Assembly: GCA_024279425.1 (NCBI GenBank)
Contig: JAJRRO010000046.1
Coordinates: 62,001-126,000, forward strand
DNA: 64,000 bases
Origin: Bacteroidota bacterium
GTDB lineage: Bacteria > Bacteroidota > Bacteroidia > Flavobacteriales > Flavobacteriaceae
Reading direction: 5' to 3'
Below are positions 37,022 through 47,844 of this stretch, piece after piece. The translations under genes and the position numbers were made by a program. The stretch's first letter is position 1. Each line of letters begins with the position of its first letter. Under the pieces are notes generated by a model. That model ran no database searches. It was given only the letters and a program-made list of their open reading frames with translations, and was not told the origin of the DNA.

Positions 37022-39154
37022 ATGGCAAGAGATTTAAGATATACTAGAAACATTGGTATTGCCGCTCATATTGATGCTGGTAAGACCACTACCACAGAAC
37101 GTATTCTTTATTATACTGGTGTTAGTCATAAAATTGGTGAGGTACATGATGGTGCCGCAACAATGGATTGGATGGAGCAGGAGCAGGAGCGTGGTATTAC
37201 AATTACTTCGGCGGCTACGACATGTACTTGGGATTTTCCATCTGAAAACGGAGAACCTACATCAGATTCTAAAGGATATCATTTCAATATCATTGATACT
37301 CCCGGTCACGTTGATTTTACCGTTGAGGTAAATAGATCACTTCGAGTATTAGATGGTTTGGTATTCCTTTTTAGTGCGGTTGATGGTGTTGAGCCACAGT
37401 CTGAAACTAACTGGAGATTGGCTGACAATTACAAAGTTCCACGTATGGGCTTTGTGAATAAAATGGACAGACAGGGTTCTAACTTCCTTATGGTGTGTAA
37501 ACAGGTTAAGGATATGTTGAAATCAAATGCTGTTCCTATTGTGTTGCCTATTGGTGATGAGGCCGATTTTAGGGGTGTGGTTGATTTGGTTAAGAACCGT
37601 GCCATCGTTTGGCATGAAGAAAATATGGGTGCAACTTTTGACATAGTTGACATTCCAGAAGAAATGAAAGAGGAGGTGCATGAATATCGTGCCGCCTTAA
37701 TTGAAGCGGTAGCCGAATATGATGAAAACTTAATGGAGAAGTTCTTCGAAGATGAAGATTCCATTACCGAAGAAGAAGTACATGCGGCCCTTAGAGCGGC
37801 AGTTATGGATATGAGTATCATACCTATGATTTGTGGGTCTTCATTTAAGAACAAGGGTGTTCAGTTTTTATTGGATGCGGTATGTCGTTACCTTCCTTCC
37901 CCTATGGATAAAGAGGCTATTGTTGGTATCGATCCCGATACCGAACTGCCAATTTCTAGAAAACCAGATGTTAATGAGCCTTTTGCGGCATTAGCCTTTA
38001 AGATAGCAACAGATCCTTTTGTTGGTCGTTTGGCATTCTTTAGAGCGTATTCAGGTAGGTTGGATGCTGGTTCTTATGTATTGAACAATCGTTCGGGCAA
38101 TAAAGAGCGTATTTCTAGAATATATCAAATGCATGCCAATAAGCAAAATGCCATTAGCTATATTGAGGCTGGTGATATTGGTGCAGCTGTTGGTTTTAAA
38201 GATATTAAGACAGGGGATACCCTTTCGTCTGTGAAACATCCAATTGTTTTGGAAAGTATGGACTTTCCTGACCCTGTGATTGGTATTGCTGTCGAGCCTA
38301 AAACGAAAGCAGATGTTGATAAGCTTGGAATGTCTTTGGCTAAATTGGCAGAGGAAGATCCAACTTTTCAAGTTAAAACCGATGAAGCTTCAGGACAGAC
38401 GATAATCTCTGGTATGGGAGAGCTTCACTTGGATATTATTGTTGATCGATTGAGAAGAGAATTCAAGGTTGATGTTAACCAAGGTGAGCCACAAGTTGAA
38501 TACAAAGAGGCATTGACCAAAATGGCAGCGCACAGGGAGACGTATAAAAAGCAATCTGGTGGTCGCGGTAAATTTGGTGATATTGTCTTTGAAATGGGCC
38601 CTGCTGATGATGATTTTGAGGAAACTGGATTACAGTTTGTCGATCGAATTAAAGGGGGTCGTATTCCCAAGGAATTTATTCCTTCGGTAGAAAAAGGATT
38701 TAAGGCTGCTATGAAGAATGGTCCATTGGCTGGTTATGAAATGGATACTATGAAAGTTGTTCTTAAAGATGGTTCTTTCCATGCTGTGGATTCTGATGCC
38801 TTATCTTTTGAGTTGGCTGCCAAACTTGGATACAAAGCTGCTGGTAAGGCAGCGGGAGCTGTGATTATGGAACCGATTATGAAAATTGAGGTTCTTACTC
38901 CAGAAGAGAACATGGGTGATATAGTTGGGGATCTTAACCGAAGAAGAGGTACGATTTCTGACATGAGTGATAGGGCCGGTTCAAAAGTGATTAAAGGGGA
39001 TGTTCCACTGTCGCAAATGTTTGGTTATGTTACATCGCTAAGGACATTGTCTTCAGGTAGGGCAACTTCGACTATGGAATTCTCTCATTATGCAGAGACA
39101 CCGTCAAATATTTCAGAAGAAGTAATTAAAGCAGCTAAAGGGGTAACCGCTTAA
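37022..39154 (+). CDS. fusA: Elongation factor G
   Basis: 710 residues. Translocation GTPase. G1 [19 protein letters not shown]2 ERGITI, G3 DTPGHVDF, G4 NKMDR and domain IV-V sequence ([14 protein letters not shown]) are all present. Direct placement after rpsG is the standard str-operon arrangement. Confidence 0.98.
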   Translation: MARDLRYTRNIGIAAHIDAGKTTTTERILYYTGVSHKIGEVHDGAATMDWMEQEQERGITITSAATTCTWDFPSENGEPTSDSKGYHFNIIDTPGHVDFTVEVNRSLRVLDGLVFLFSAVDGVEPQSETNWRLADNYKVPRMGFVNKMDRQGSNFLMVCKQVKDMLKSNAVPIVLPIGDEADFRGVVDLVKNRAIVWHEENMGATFDIVDIPEEMKEEVHEYRAALIEAVAEYDENLMEKFFEDEDSITEEEVHAALRAAVMDMSIIPMICGSSFKNKGVQFLLDAVCRYLPSPMDKEAIVGIDPDTELPISRKPDVNEPFAALAFKIATDPFVGRLAFFRAYSGRLDAGSYVLNNRSGNKERISRIYQMHANKQNAISYIEAGDIGAAVGFKDIKTGDTLSSVKHPIVLESMDFPDPVIGIAVEPKTKADVDKLGMSLAKLAEEDPTFQVKTDEASGQTIISGMGELHLDIIVDRLRREFKVDVNQGEPQVEYKEALTKMAAHRETYKKQSGGRGKFGDIVFEMGPADDDFEETGLQFVDRIKGGRIPKEFIPSVEKGFKAAMKNGPLAGYEMDTMKVVLKDGSFHAVDSDALSFELAAKLGYKAAGKAAGAVIMEPIMKIEVLTPEENMGDIVGDLNRRRGTISDMSDRAGSKVIKGDVPLSQMFGYVTSLRTLSSGRATSTMEFSHYAETPSNISEEVIKAAKGVTA

Positions 39155-39164
39155 TTTTTAGAAG

Positions 39165-39470
39165 ATGAGTCAAAAAATCAGAATAAAACTAAAATCTTAC
39201 GATTACAATTTGGTAGACAAATCTGCTGAGAAAATCGTCAAAACGGTAAAGACTACAGGTGCTGTGGTTACAGGGCCTATTCCTTTGCCAACACATAAAA
39301 AAATATTTACGGTTTTGCGTTCACCGCACGTAAATAAAAAGTCAAGAGAACAATTTCAATTGAACTCTTATAAAAGGTTGCTGGATATTTATAGTTCATC
39401 TTCCAAAACTATTGACGCCCTTATGAAGTTGGAGCTTCCTAGTGGGGTTGAGGTAGAGATTAAGGTTTAG
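39165..39470 (+). CDS. rpsJ: 30S ribosomal protein S10
   Basis: 101 residues. [20 protein letters not shown] and the loop [28 protein letters not shown] are diagnostic; S10 also works with NusB in antitermination. It follows fusA by 10 bases. A 153-base structured gap with a terminator-like hairpin follows before rplC. Confidence 0.98.
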   Translation: MSQKIRIKLKSYDYNLVDKSAEKIVKTVKTTGAVVTGPIPLPTHKKIFTVLRSPHVNKKSREQFQLNSYKRLLDIYSSSSKTIDALMKLELPSGVEVEIKV

Positions 39471-39480
39471 GTATTTTCCA

Positions 39481-39581
39481 TTCCCAAATAGGGGAGGGTT
39501 AACATGTCCTGAGCTGCGAGCAAGGGAAAAACGGAAACAAGAATAAATTCAGGGTTGAATTATTTTTGGCCCTGTTTTTTT
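39481..39581 (+). promoter_or_regulatory. Structured leader with terminator-like hairpin before rplC
   Basis: The spacer between rpsJ and rplC holds hairpin 39481-39495 (TTCCC/GGGGA), hairpin 39508-39525 (CCTGAGCT...AGCAAGG) and hairpin 39550-39574 (CAGGGTT/GGCCCTG, two G-T pairs), followed by seven T's (39575-39581). The last is a textbook rho-independent terminator inside the operon, so it may act as an attenuator for the downstream ribosomal genes. The same bases contain TATTTTTG (39561-39568), a -7-like box without a -33 partner. Confidence 0.6.
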
Positions 39582-39623
39582 GTAATCGAATGTATAGTAA
39601 AGTAATTAATAAATAATAATTGT

Positions 39624-40241
39624 ATGTCTGGGTTAATAGGAAAAAAAGTAGGTATGACCAGCATTTTTGATGAAAATGGAAAAAGCATTCCATGTACCGT
39701 CATTGAGGCTGGACCATGCGTGGTTACCCAAGTCAGAACCGAAGAGGTCGACGGGTATAGTGCCCTTCAACTTGGTTTCGATGACAAGGCGGAAAAACGT
39801 GCTAATAAGGCCGAATCAGGTCACTTTAAAAAAGCAGGTGCTTCTCCGAAGAAAAAGGTCGTTGAATTCCGGGAATTTGAAGGAGAATACAAATTGGGAG
39901 ATACCGTTGGTGTTGATGTTTTTGTAGAAGGTGAATTTGTTGATGTAGTTGGTACATCAAAGGGTAAAGGTTTTCAGGGAGTTGTAAAAAGACATGGCTT
40001 TGCTGGTGTCGGGCAGGCTACCCATGGTCAGCATAATAGACTTAGAGCACCTGGTTCTATTGGTGCTGCATCCTATCCTGCGAGAGTATTCAAGGGAATG
40101 AAAATGGCTGGTAGAATGGGTGGTGAACGAGTCACTGTTCAAAACCTTAAGGTTTTAAAAATAGTTCCAGAAAAGAATCTTTTAGTTGTAAAAGGTTGTG
40201 TTCCTGGTCATAAAAACGCTTACGTAACTATTGAGAAGTAA
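39624..40241 (+). CDS. rplC: 50S ribosomal protein L3
   Basis: 205 residues. [17 protein letters not shown] opening, and the long loop [23 protein letters not shown] that reaches the peptidyl-transferase centre. First gene after the candidate attenuator; its stop overlaps the rplD start by one base. Confidence 0.98.
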   Translation: MSGLIGKKVGMTSIFDENGKSIPCTVIEAGPCVVTQVRTEEVDGYSALQLGFDDKAEKRANKAESGHFKKAGASPKKKVVEFREFEGEYKLGDTVGVDVFVEGEFVDVVGTSKGKGFQGVVKRHGFAGVGQATHGQHNRLRAPGSIGAASYPARVFKGMKMAGRMGGERVTVQNLKVLKIVPEKNLLVVKGCVPGHKNAYVTIEK

Positions 40242-40870
40242 TGAAGGTAGCAGTTTTAGATATCAAAGGAAAAGAAACAGGAAGAAAGGTAGACCTTTCT
40301 GATAATGTTTTCGCTATAAAGCCAAATAACCATGCAATTTACTTAGATGTTAAACAGTATTTGGCGCATCAAAGGCAAGGAACACATAAGGCTAAGGAAA
40401 GAGGAGAGATAAAGGGTAGTACTAGAAAAATCAAAAAGCAAAAAGGCACGGGTACAGCTAGGGCTGGTAGTATTAAGTCACCAATTTTCAGAGGTGGTGG
40501 TCGAATATTTGGGCCTAGACCAAAAGATTATACCCAAAAGTTAAACAAGAATGTAAAACGTTTGGCAAGAAAATCTGCACTTAGTATAAAGACAAAAGAG
40601 AAAGTTGTTTTGGTGGTAGAGGACTTTAATTTTGAAGCACCAAAAACCAAGGATTTCGTACAAGTTTTAAAGTCTTTGGGATTGGAAAACAAAAAATCTT
40701 TATTTGTGTTGGGTGATTCAAATAATGATGTATATTTGTCTTCGCGTAATTTAAAGCGTTCTGAGGTTATAACTAACTCAGAATTAAGCACTTATAAAAT
40801 ATTAAACGCAAATAATATTGTATTGCTTGAGGGTTCATTAGAAGGAATTGAATTGAACTTAAATAAATAG
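40241..40870 (+). CDS. rplD: 50S ribosomal protein L4
   Basis: 209 residues. An exit-tunnel protein, and an operon autoregulator in E. coli. The extended loop STRKIKKQKGTGTARAGSIKSP and the RGGGRIFGPRPKDY segment are typical. It could act on the leader upstream of rplC, but that is conjecture. Confidence 0.97.
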   Translation: MKVAVLDIKGKETGRKVDLSDNVFAIKPNNHAIYLDVKQYLAHQRQGTHKAKERGEIKGSTRKIKKQKGTGTARAGSIKSPIFRGGGRIFGPRPKDYTQKLNKNVKRLARKSALSIKTKEKVVLVVEDFNFEAPKTKDFVQVLKSLGLENKKSLFVLGDSNNDVYLSSRNLKRSEVITNSELSTYKILNANNIVLLEGSLEGIELNLNK

Positions 40871-40877
40871 GAAAATC

Positions 40878-41168
40878 ATGAGTGTCTTAATAAAACCAAT
40901 AATAACGGAAAAAATGACAGCAGACAGCGAGTTGCACAATCGTTATGGTTTCGTTGTTGATCCTAAAGCAAACAAAATACAAATCAAAGAGGCCGTTGAG
41001 GCAGCTTATGGTGTCTCTGTGAAGAAAGTTAGAACCATGAATTATGGCCCTTCCAGAAAATCACGATACACCAAAACCGGAATACAGCACGGTAAGACAA
41101 ATGCTATTAAAAAAGCTATTATCGATGTTGCTGAAGGTGATATAATTGATTTTTACAGTAATCTATAA
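40878..41168 (+). CDS. rplW: 50S ribosomal protein L23
   Basis: 96 residues. It lies at the tunnel exit, docking trigger factor and SRP. LIKPIITEKMTADSELHNRYGFVV and KVRTMNYGPSRKSRYTK match the family. It follows rplD by 7 bases. Confidence 0.97.
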   Translation: MSVLIKPIITEKMTADSELHNRYGFVVDPKANKIQIKEAVEAAYGVSVKKVRTMNYGPSRKSRYTKTGIQHGKTNAIKKAIIDVAEGDIIDFYSNL

Positions 41169-41177
41169 AGACAAGAA

Positions 41178-42002
41178 ATGTCAGTTAGAAAATTAAAACC
41201 AATCACTCCTGGACAGCGTTTTAGAGTAGTAAATGGATTTGACGCCATTACTACTGATAAGCCGGAGAAAAGCTTGCTTGCTCCGTTAAAAAAGTCGGGA
41301 GGTAGAAACAGTCAGGGAAAAATGACCATTCGCCATAGAGGTGGGGGGCATAAAAGAAGGTATCGTGTTATCGATTTTAAAAGAGAGAAACAAGAAGTTT
41401 CGGCTACTGTAAAGTCAATTCAATATGATCCAAACAGAACTGCTTTTATAGCATTGTTAGAATATGTAGACGGTGAAAAGAAATATGTGATTGCCCAAAA
41501 TGGATTGCAAGTTGGTCAGACGGTTTCTTCAGGACCCTCTGCTGCGCCGGAAATAGGGAATGCACTTCCTATGAATGCTATTCCATTGGGTACTATTATT
41601 TCCTGTATAGAGTTAAGGCCCGGTCAAGGGGCTGTAATGGCAAGAAGTGCGGGAACCTTTGCTCAGCTAATGGCTAAAGACGGTAAGTTTGTTACTGTTA
41701 AATTGCCATCTGGTGAGACAAGATTGATACTTTCCGGTTGTTTGGCAACCATTGGGGCGGTTTCAAATTCTGATCATCAATTGTTGGTGTCAGGTAAAGC
41801 AGGTAGAAGTAGATGGTTGGGTAGACGACCTAGAACTAGGCCAGTAGCTATGAATCCTGTGGATCACCCAATGGGTGGTGGTGAAGGTAGGGCTTCTGGT
41901 GGTCATCCAAGATCTAAAAACGGCATTCCTGCTAAAGGCTTTAGAACACGTTCTAAAACAAAAAGCACAAACAGATATATATTAGAACGTAGAAAGAAAT
42001 AA
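41178..42002 (+). CDS. rplB: 50S ribosomal protein L2
   Basis: 274 residues. Essential for peptidyl transfer and subunit association. [22 protein letters not shown] and the C-terminal [22 protein letters not shown] (catalytic-centre His region) are intact. Confidence 0.98.
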   Translation: MSVRKLKPITPGQRFRVVNGFDAITTDKPEKSLLAPLKKSGGRNSQGKMTIRHRGGGHKRRYRVIDFKREKQEVSATVKSIQYDPNRTAFIALLEYVDGEKKYVIAQNGLQVGQTVSSGPSAAPEIGNALPMNAIPLGTIISCIELRPGQGAVMARSAGTFAQLMAKDGKFVTVKLPSGETRLILSGCLATIGAVSNSDHQLLVSGKAGRSRWLGRRPRTRPVAMNPVDHPMGGGEGRASGGHPRSKNGIPAKGFRTRSKTKSTNRYILERRKK

Positions 42003-42014
42003 AAAGAAAAAGAA

Positions 42015-42293
42015 ATGGCACGTTCATTAAAAAAAGGACCTTACGTTCATTATAGTTTGGATAAAAAAATCCAGCAAAATGCTGCTTCTGGCAAGAAAAG
42101 CGTAATTAAGACTTGGTCAAGGGCTTCGATGATAACACCGGACTTTGTTGGTTTAACTATTGCTGTGCATAACGGGAGACAATTTGTTCCCGTTTATATA
42201 ACAGAGAATATGGTGGGTCACAAGCTTGGCGAATTTTCTCCAACAAGATCTTTTAGAGGTCATGCAGGGGCTAAAAACAAGGGTAAAAAGTAA
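42015..42293 (+). CDS. rpsS: 30S ribosomal protein S19
   Basis: 92 residues. Head protein pairing with S13. [18 protein letters not shown] and [17 protein letters not shown] are diagnostic. It ends 3 bases before rplV. Confidence 0.98.
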   Translation: MARSLKKGPYVHYSLDKKIQQNAASGKKSVIKTWSRASMITPDFVGLTIAVHNGRQFVPVYITENMVGHKLGEFSPTRSFRGHAGAKNKGKK

Positions 42294-42296
42294 GCT

Positions 42297-42704
42297 ATGG
42301 GAGTTCGAAAAAGACAAATGGCCGAAAGAATTAAGGCTGAAAAACAACAATTGGCTTTTGCTAAATTAAATAACTGTCCGACATCTCCTAGGAAAATGAG
42401 ATTGGTTGCAGATTTGATTAGAGGAGTTGAGGTAGAAAAAGCTCTGGCAATCTTGAAATTCAATTCGAAAGAAGCTTCTCGTAGATTGGAAAAGTTGCTT
42501 TTGTCCGCATTGGCAAACTGGCAAGCGAAAAATGAGGATGCGAGTCTTGAAGAAGCTGATCTTATTGTAAAAGAGATAAGGGTTGACAGTGGAAGTATGT
42601 TGAAAAGATTGCGACCAGCACCACAAGGTAGAGCACATAGAATAAGAAAGCGTTCAAACCATGTTACATTGGTTTTGGGGTCTAACAATAATATAGCAAG
42701 CTAG
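42297..42704 (+). CDS. rplV: 50S ribosomal protein L22
   Basis: 135 residues. Its beta-hairpin ([22 protein letters not shown], shown only in part here) lines the exit tunnel. [16 protein letters not shown] is the typical N-terminal helix. One base separates its stop from rpsC. Confidence 0.97.
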   Translation: MGVRKRQMAERIKAEKQQLAFAKLNNCPTSPRKMRLVADLIRGVEVEKALAILKFNSKEASRRLEKLLLSALANWQAKNEDASLEEADLIVKEIRVDSGSMLKRLRPAPQGRAHRIRKRSNHVTLVLGSNNNIAS

Positions 42705-42705
42705 A

Positions 42706-43416
42706 ATGGGACAGAAAACAAATCCAATAGGAAATCGTCTAGGAATAATCAGGGGGTGGGAATCTAACTGGTATGGTGGAAATGATTATGGCGATAAGCT
42801 GGCTGAAGACGACAAAATTAGAAAGTATATACATGCACGTCTTTCCAAGGCAAGTGTGTCTAGGGTAATAATTGAACGAACCCTAAAGTTGATTACCATT
42901 ACGGTTACAACTGCAAGGCCGGGTATTATTATCGGTAAAGGAGGGCAAGAAGTCGATAAGCTTAAAGAAGAGCTTAAGAAAATCACAGGTAAAGAAATCC
43001 AAATCAATATTTATGAGATTAAAAGACCTGAAGTTGATGCCAATCTTGTTGCTGCCAGTATTGCGCGACAAATTGAGAGTAGGATTTCCTTTAGACGTGC
43101 AATAAAAATGTCTATTACGGCTGCAATGCGAATGAATGCCGAAGGGATTAAAGTACAGATATCTGGACGATTGAATGGTGCTGAAATGGCGCGATCCGAA
43201 TCTTATAAAGATGGTCGTATACCATTGTCTACTTTTAGAGCTGATATTGATTATGCTTTACATGAAGCGCATACTACCTACGGAAGATTGGGTATCAAAG
43301 TGTGGATCATGAAAGGTGAAGTATATGGTAAGCGAGAACTTTCCCCACTGGTGGGCATGCAAAAAGGCCAAGGAGGAAAACAAGACGGACCGAGAAAACA
43401 ACGTCGTAGAAAGTAA
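42706..43416 (+). CDS. rpsC: 30S ribosomal protein S3
   Basis: 236 residues. KH domain with [19 protein letters not shown]; mRNA-entry protein with helicase function. [21 protein letters not shown] opening; basic C-terminus KQRRRK. Confidence 0.98.
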   Translation: MGQKTNPIGNRLGIIRGWESNWYGGNDYGDKLAEDDKIRKYIHARLSKASVSRVIIERTLKLITITVTTARPGIIIGKGGQEVDKLKEELKKITGKEIQINIYEIKRPEVDANLVAASIARQIESRISFRRAIKMSITAAMRMNAEGIKVQISGRLNGAEMARSESYKDGRIPLSTFRADIDYALHEAHTTYGRLGIKVWIMKGEVYGKRELSPLVGMQKGQGGKQDGPRKQRRRK

Positions 43417-43436
43417 TTTTTTAAAGAAGTAAAGAA

Positions 43437-43862
43437 ATGTTACAACCGAAAAGAACCAAGTTTCGTAAAATGCAAAAAGGCCGTATGAAAGGCAACTCCG
43501 GTAGGGGCCATCAGCTTTCGAATGGTATGTTTGGCATTAAATCCTTGGATTCATCTTTTTTGACTTCCCGACAAATTGAAGCGGCGCGTATTGCGGCCAC
43601 AAGATTCATGAAAAGGGAAGGGCAGTTATGGATCAAAATATTTCCGGACAAGCCGATTACCAAAAAACCATTGGAAGTACGTATGGGTAAAGGTAAAGGT
43701 GCTCCAGAATATTTTGTCGCTGTGGTAAAACCAGGCAGGATTATGTTCGAGATAGCTGGGGTTTCCCAGGATATTGCAAAGGAAGCTTTGCGTTTGGCAG
43801 CTCAAAAATTACCTGTTAAAACGAAGTTTGTCGTTGCACGGGATTATACTGTTCAGAATTAA
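43437..43862 (+). CDS. rplP: 50S ribosomal protein L16
   Basis: 141 residues. [20 protein letters not shown] and [21 protein letters not shown] are typical. It lies near the A-site tRNA elbow. The spacing to rpsC is 20 bases. Confidence 0.97.
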   Translation: MLQPKRTKFRKMQKGRMKGNSGRGHQLSNGMFGIKSLDSSFLTSRQIEAARIAATRFMKREGQLWIKIFPDKPITKKPLEVRMGKGKGAPEYFVAVVKPGRIMFEIAGVSQDIAKEALRLAAQKLPVKTKFVVARDYTVQN

Positions 43863-43874
43863 TCGTAAGGAATC

Positions 43875-44066
43875 ATGAAAAATTTGGAAATAAAAAAATT
43901 ATCTGTCGAGGAACTTACGGAGAAGTTTGCTGAGTACAAAAAGCAACATGCAGATTTAAAAATCGCTCATTTTGTAACTCCACTGGAGAACCCTCTTCAG
44001 ATCAAAAGGGTAAGAAGAACGGTTGCAAGATTGGCAACGGAATTAACTAATAGGGAAAACCAATAA
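43875..44066 (+). CDS. rpmC: 50S ribosomal protein L29
   Basis: 63 residues, two-helix protein. [25 protein letters not shown] and [21 protein letters not shown] fit. Tunnel-exit protein next to L23. Confidence 0.96.
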   Translation: MKNLEIKKLSVEELTEKFAEYKKQHADLKIAHFVTPLENPLQIKRVRRTVARLATELTNRENQ

Positions 44067-44079
44067 TTGGTTCTGCTTT

Positions 44080-44337
44080 ATGGAAAAAAGAAACTTAAGA
44101 AAAGAGAGAGTTGGGGTTGTTACTAGTGACAAAATGGAAAAATCCATTGTTGTTGCTGAGGTAAAAAGAGTTAAACACCCTATGTACGGTAAGTTCGTTT
44201 TGAAAACAAAGAAATATGTTGCGCACGACGAACAGAACGATTGTAATATTGGTGATACCGTAAAGATCATGGAGACCCGTCCGATGAGTAAGACCAAATG
44301 TTGGAGGTTAGTAGAAATCTTAGAAAGAGCTAAATAA
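44080..44337 (+). CDS. rpsQ: 30S ribosomal protein S17
   Basis: 85 residues. [18 protein letters not shown] opening and the [22 protein letters not shown] ending are characteristic. Primary 16S rRNA binder. It ends 2 bases before rplN. Confidence 0.97.
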   Translation: MEKRNLRKERVGVVTSDKMEKSIVVAEVKRVKHPMYGKFVLKTKKYVAHDEQNDCNIGDTVKIMETRPMSKTKCWRLVEILERAK

Positions 44338-44339
44338 TT

Positions 44340-44708
44340 ATGTTACAGCAAGAATCAAGACTAAAGGTAGCAGACAATACTGGGGCAAAAGAAGTTTTGA
44401 CCATTAGAGTTCTAGGTGGTACAAAAAGAAGATATGCTTCGATAGGGGATAAAATCGTTGTTACGGTCAAAGAGGCTGCACCAAATGGTGGTATCAAAAA
44501 AGGAACAGTGTCAACTGCTGTTGTGATTAGAACAAAGAAGGAGGTTAGAAGACCTGATGGTTCTTATATCCGTTTTGATGATAATGCTTGTGTTTTATTG
44601 AACCCGACAGGTGAAATGAGGGGTACTCGTGTTTTTGGTCCTGTGGCTAGGGAATTACGTGATAAGCAGTTCATGAAAATTGTATCATTGGCCCCTGAGG
44701 TACTTTAA
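44340..44708 (+). CDS. rplN: 50S ribosomal protein L14
   Basis: 122 residues. [26 protein letters not shown] and [14 protein letters not shown] match. It binds near L19 and the RsfS silencing site. Confidence 0.98.
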   Translation: MLQQESRLKVADNTGAKEVLTIRVLGGTKRRYASIGDKIVVTVKEAAPNGGIKKGTVSTAVVIRTKKEVRRPDGSYIRFDDNACVLLNPTGEMRGTRVFGPVARELRDKQFMKIVSLAPEVL

Positions 44709-44722
44709 TATTTAAGACAATA

Positions 44723-45037
44723 ATGAAAAAGTTAAAGATAAAAACAGGAGATACCATAAGGATAATTGCTGGGGACCATAAAGGTACCGAAGGTAAGGTT
44801 ACCAAGGTATTTCTTGATAAGAACAAGGCAATTGTTGAAGGTGCTAACATGGTTTCTAAACATGAGAAGCCAAGTGCTAACAATCCTCAAGGTGGTATTG
44901 TAAAAAAGGAAGCTCCCATTCATATATCTAACTTATCGTTGATTGATTCAAAATCAAATGAAGCAACAAGGGTAGGTATGGAAGTAAGGGATGGAAAGAA
45001 GGTAAGGTTTTCTAAAAAATCCAATGAAGTAATTTAG
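44723..45037 (+). CDS. rplX: 50S ribosomal protein L24
   Basis: 104 residues. KOW motif [24 protein letters not shown], assembly initiator. The C-terminal [14 protein letters not shown] ending is typical of the phylum. It ends 2 bases before rplE. Confidence 0.97.
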   Translation: MKKLKIKTGDTIRIIAGDHKGTEGKVTKVFLDKNKAIVEGANMVSKHEKPSANNPQGGIVKKEAPIHISNLSLIDSKSNEATRVGMEVRDGKKVRFSKKSNEVI

Positions 45038-45039
45038 TT

Positions 45040-45591
45040 ATGGCTTACGTTTCAAGATTAAAAAAAGAATATAATGAGCGTATAGTTAGTGCGCTTAAAG
45101 TGGAGTTTGGTTACAAAAATGTAATGCAAGTTCCTAAATTAGAGAAGATTGTAGTGAGTAGGGGTGTTGGTGCCGCTGTTGCTGATAAGAAATTAATTGA
45201 TCATGCTGTTGATGAATTAACTTTGATAACAGGACAAAAGGCCATATCTACGATGTCTAAAAAAGATGTTGCTACATTCAAATTGCGTAAAGGAATGCCA
45301 ATTGGTGCCAAAGTAACCTTACGTGGTGAGAGAATGTATGAGTTCTTGGATAGATTGGTTACTTCTGCGTTGCCAAGGGTGAGAGACTTCCAAGGAATAC
45401 GTGCTACGGGTTTTGATGGTAGAGGTAATTATAGTTTAGGTGTAACAGAACAAATTATTTTTCCTGAAATCAACATTGACAAGATCAATAGGATTAATGG
45501 AATGGATATTACATTTGTGACCTCTGCACCAACAGATAAGGAAGCAAAATCATTATTAACAGAATTAGGATTACCTTTTAAAAAGAATTAG
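45040..45591 (+). CDS. rplE: 50S ribosomal protein L5
   Basis: 183 residues. 5S rRNA binder. [47 protein letters not shown]-like core and the [15 protein letters not shown] ending are present. One base before rpsN. Confidence 0.97.
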   Translation: MAYVSRLKKEYNERIVSALKVEFGYKNVMQVPKLEKIVVSRGVGAAVADKKLIDHAVDELTLITGQKAISTMSKKDVATFKLRKGMPIGAKVTLRGERMYEFLDRLVTSALPRVRDFQGIRATGFDGRGNYSLGVTEQIIFPEINIDKINRINGMDITFVTSAPTDKEAKSLLTELGLPFKKN

Positions 45592-45592
45592 T

Positions 45593-45862
45593 ATGGCTAA
45601 AGAATCAATGAAGGCCCGTGAAAGAAAAAGGGCGAGAACAGTTGCTAAATATGCTGAAAAGCGGAAAGCTTTGAAAGAAGCCGGTGACTTTGAAGGACTT
45701 CAAAAATTGCCAAAAAATGCTTCTCCTGTACGTATGCACAATCGTTGTAAGATTACAGGTAGACCTAAAGGGTATATGAGAACGTTTGGTATTTCAAGGG
45801 TAACATTCAGGGAGATGGCCAATCAAGGACTGATTCCAGGAGTTAAAAAAGCCAGCTGGTAA
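45593..45862 (+). CDS. rpsN: 30S ribosomal protein S14 (zinc-free form)
   Basis: 89 residues, the long C-minus form without zinc-binding CxxC motifs; the single Cys sits in [15 protein letters not shown]. Typical ending [11 protein letters not shown]. No second, zinc-type S14 is seen in the window. Confidence 0.97.
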   Translation: MAKESMKARERKRARTVAKYAEKRKALKEAGDFEGLQKLPKNASPVRMHNRCKITGRPKGYMRTFGISRVTFREMANQGLIPGVKKASW

Positions 45863-45880
45863 TAGCTTAAATTAGAAAAA

Positions 45881-46279
45881 ATGGTAACAGATACTATAGC
45901 AGATTACTTAACAAGAGTTAGAAATGCCAGTTCAGCCGGACATAGGGTGGTTGAAATACCTGCATCTAATGTTAAGAAAGAGATAACTAAGATATTGTTC
46001 GATCAAGGATATATTTTAAGTTATAAGTTTGAAGATGATAAAGTGCAAGGTTCAATCAAAATTGCCTTAAAGTATGATAAGGTGACTAAAGAACCTGTAA
46101 TTAAAAAAATACAGCGTATTAGTAAGCCAGGTTTACGTAAATATACCAATTCTGGTGATATGCCAAGAGTTCTAAATGGGTTGGGTATTGCGATTGTTTC
46201 TACATCACATGGGGTGATGACAGGTAAGCGGGCCAAGAACGAGAATGTAGGTGGCGAAGTATTGTGCTACGTATATTAA
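45881..46279 (+). CDS. rpsH: 30S ribosomal protein S8
   Basis: 132 residues. Central-domain organiser. DTIADYLTRVRNASSAGH and the SRPGLRKY-like SKPGLRKYTNSG followed by GIAIVSTSHGVMTGKRA are diagnostic. Confidence 0.98.
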   Translation: MVTDTIADYLTRVRNASSAGHRVVEIPASNVKKEITKILFDQGYILSYKFEDDKVQGSIKIALKYDKVTKEPVIKKIQRISKPGLRKYTNSGDMPRVLNGLGIAIVSTSHGVMTGKRAKNENVGGEVLCYVY

Positions 46280-46300
46280 TACTATATAAAGAGTAAAAAA

Positions 46301-46843
46301 ATGTCAAGAATAGGTAATAATCCAATAGCAATTCCAGAAGGGGTAACTATAGAAGTAAAAGAAAATGTGGTTACCGTAAAGGGAAAGTTGGGTGAATTGA
46401 TCCAAGAATTTTCTGGTGTGGCGATTAAGATAGAAGATGGGCAGGCCTGGGTAACTAGACCTTCAGATTCAAAAGAACATAAGGCAAAACACGGTCTTTA
46501 CAGATCTTTGGTTTTAAATATGGTCGAAGGTGTTTCTAAAGGATGGACCAAGGAATTGGAATTGGTTGGTGTGGGTTACAGAGCAAGCAATCAAGGACAA
46601 AAATTAGATCTTGCGCTTGGTTTTTCTCATAATATTGTTTTGAATATTGCTCCTGAGGTTAAGATAGAAACTACTTCTGAAAAAGGAAAGAACCCTATCA
46701 TAAAGCTTACCTCTTTTGACAAACAATTGGTAGGACAGGTAGCTGCAAAGATTCGATCTTTCCGCAGACCTGAGCCTTACAAAGGAAAAGGTATCAAGTT
46801 CGTTGGTGAACAATTAAGAAGAAAAGCAGGTAAATCAGCTTAA
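46301..46843 (+). CDS. rplF: 50S ribosomal protein L6
   Basis: 180 residues. [18 protein letters not shown] opening and the ending [21 protein letters not shown]. Binds near the sarcin-ricin loop. Confidence 0.98.
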   Translation: MSRIGNNPIAIPEGVTIEVKENVVTVKGKLGELIQEFSGVAIKIEDGQAWVTRPSDSKEHKAKHGLYRSLVLNMVEGVSKGWTKELELVGVGYRASNQGQKLDLALGFSHNIVLNIAPEVKIETTSEKGKNPIIKLTSFDKQLVGQVAAKIRSFRRPEPYKGKGIKFVGEQLRRKAGKSA

Positions 46844-46854
46844 GAATAAGTGTC

Positions 46855-47211
46855 ATGGGATTATCAAAGACTCAAAGAAAATTAAGAATAAGAAGGAGAA
46901 TCAGAAAGGTTTCCTTTGGAACTGCAGCTAAGCCGAGATTGTCGGTATTTAGAAGTAATACAGGTATATATGCCCAGGTAATAGATGATAACAAGGGGAC
47001 TACTTTGTTGGCAGCTTCATCAAGGGATAAGGATTTGGCTTCGACAAAGGGAAATAAATCTGAAGTGGCCAATTTAGTAGGTAAGACAATTGCCGAAAAA
47101 TGTAAAAAGGCTGGTATAGAACAAGTTGCCTTTGATAGAGGTGGTAATTTATATCATGGTAGAGTAAAATCTCTCGCAGAGGGTGCAAGGGAAGCAGGAC
47201 TAAAATTTTAA
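46855..47211 (+). CDS. rplR: 50S ribosomal protein L18
   Basis: 118 residues. 5S rRNA binder. [22 protein letters not shown] and [28 protein letters not shown] are typical. It ends 7 bases before rpsE. Confidence 0.98.
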   Translation: MGLSKTQRKLRIRRRIRKVSFGTAAKPRLSVFRSNTGIYAQVIDDNKGTTLLAASSRDKDLASTKGNKSEVANLVGKTIAEKCKKAGIEQVAFDRGGNLYHGRVKSLAEGAREAGLKF

Positions 47212-47218
47212 TAAAAGT

Positions 47219-47743
47219 ATGTACCAGAAATACAAAAACGTAGAAACTGTTAAACCAGGAGGTTTAGAGCTTAAAGATAGGTTGGTCGGTGTACAAAGGG
47301 TAACCAAAGTAACCAAAGGTGGTAGGGCATTTGGTTTTTCAGCTATCGTAGTGGTAGGTGATGAAGCTGGTGTTGTTGGACACGGTTTGGGTAAATCCAA
47401 GGAAGTTGCCACGGCTATTGCGAAGGCTATCGAAGACGCTAAAAAGAATCTCGTTCGAATTCCCTTGGACAAACACACTTTGCCACATGAGCAAAAAGGT
47501 AAGTTTGGTGGAGCGCGTGTTTATATTCAACCTGCATCGCATGGTACAGGAGTTATTGCCGGTGGTGCCGTGAGAGCAGTATTAGAGGCAGTTGGGGTAC
47601 ATGATGTATTATCTAAATCACAAGGATCTTCTAACCCACATAATGTTGTAAAAGCTACTTTTGATGCCTTATTGCAATTAAGAGGAGCGAGAACAGTGGC
47701 TAAACAAAGAGGAGTTTCTTTGGAGAAAGTTTTTAAAGGATAG
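47219..47743 (+). CDS. rpsE: 30S ribosomal protein S5
   Basis: 174 residues. [31 protein letters not shown] and [19 protein letters not shown] are diagnostic; accuracy and mRNA-helicase protein. Followed by an unusually long 101-base spacer before rpmD. Confidence 0.98.
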   Translation: MYQKYKNVETVKPGGLELKDRLVGVQRVTKVTKGGRAFGFSAIVVVGDEAGVVGHGLGKSKEVATAIAKAIEDAKKNLVRIPLDKHTLPHEQKGKFGGARVYIQPASHGTGVIAGGAVRAVLEAVGVHDVLSKSQGSSNPHNVVKATFDALLQLRGARTVAKQRGVSLEKVFKG

Positions 47744-47806
47744 AAAATAGAAAGCGGTTTACATGAATCAGTATTCGAAGCATTTGTTTAGAAATTGTTT
47801 GAATCA

Positions 47807-47841
47807 AACTGAAAACTGGAAACTGATAGTTGAAAACTAAA
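47807..47841. repeat. Degenerate heptamer repeat (AACTGAA) in the operon
   Basis: Five consecutive 7-base units: AACTGAA, AACTGGA, AACTGAT, AGTTGAA, AACTAAA, ending 3 bases before the rpmD ATG. It is the main content of the 101-base rpsE-rpmD gap, whereas most gaps in this operon are under 25 bases. Confidence 0.75.
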
Positions 47842-47844
47842 TAA

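Noticed and set aside
39561-39568. Internal promoter before rplC (TATTTTTG)
   Set aside because: No -33 partner; the same bases are better explained as the loop of the terminator-like hairpin, although both remain possible.
42260-42688. Minus-strand ORFs inside the ribosomal operon (rplV, rpsC, fusA regions)
   Set aside because: They are antisense shadows of conserved ribosomal genes; composition follows the coding strand.
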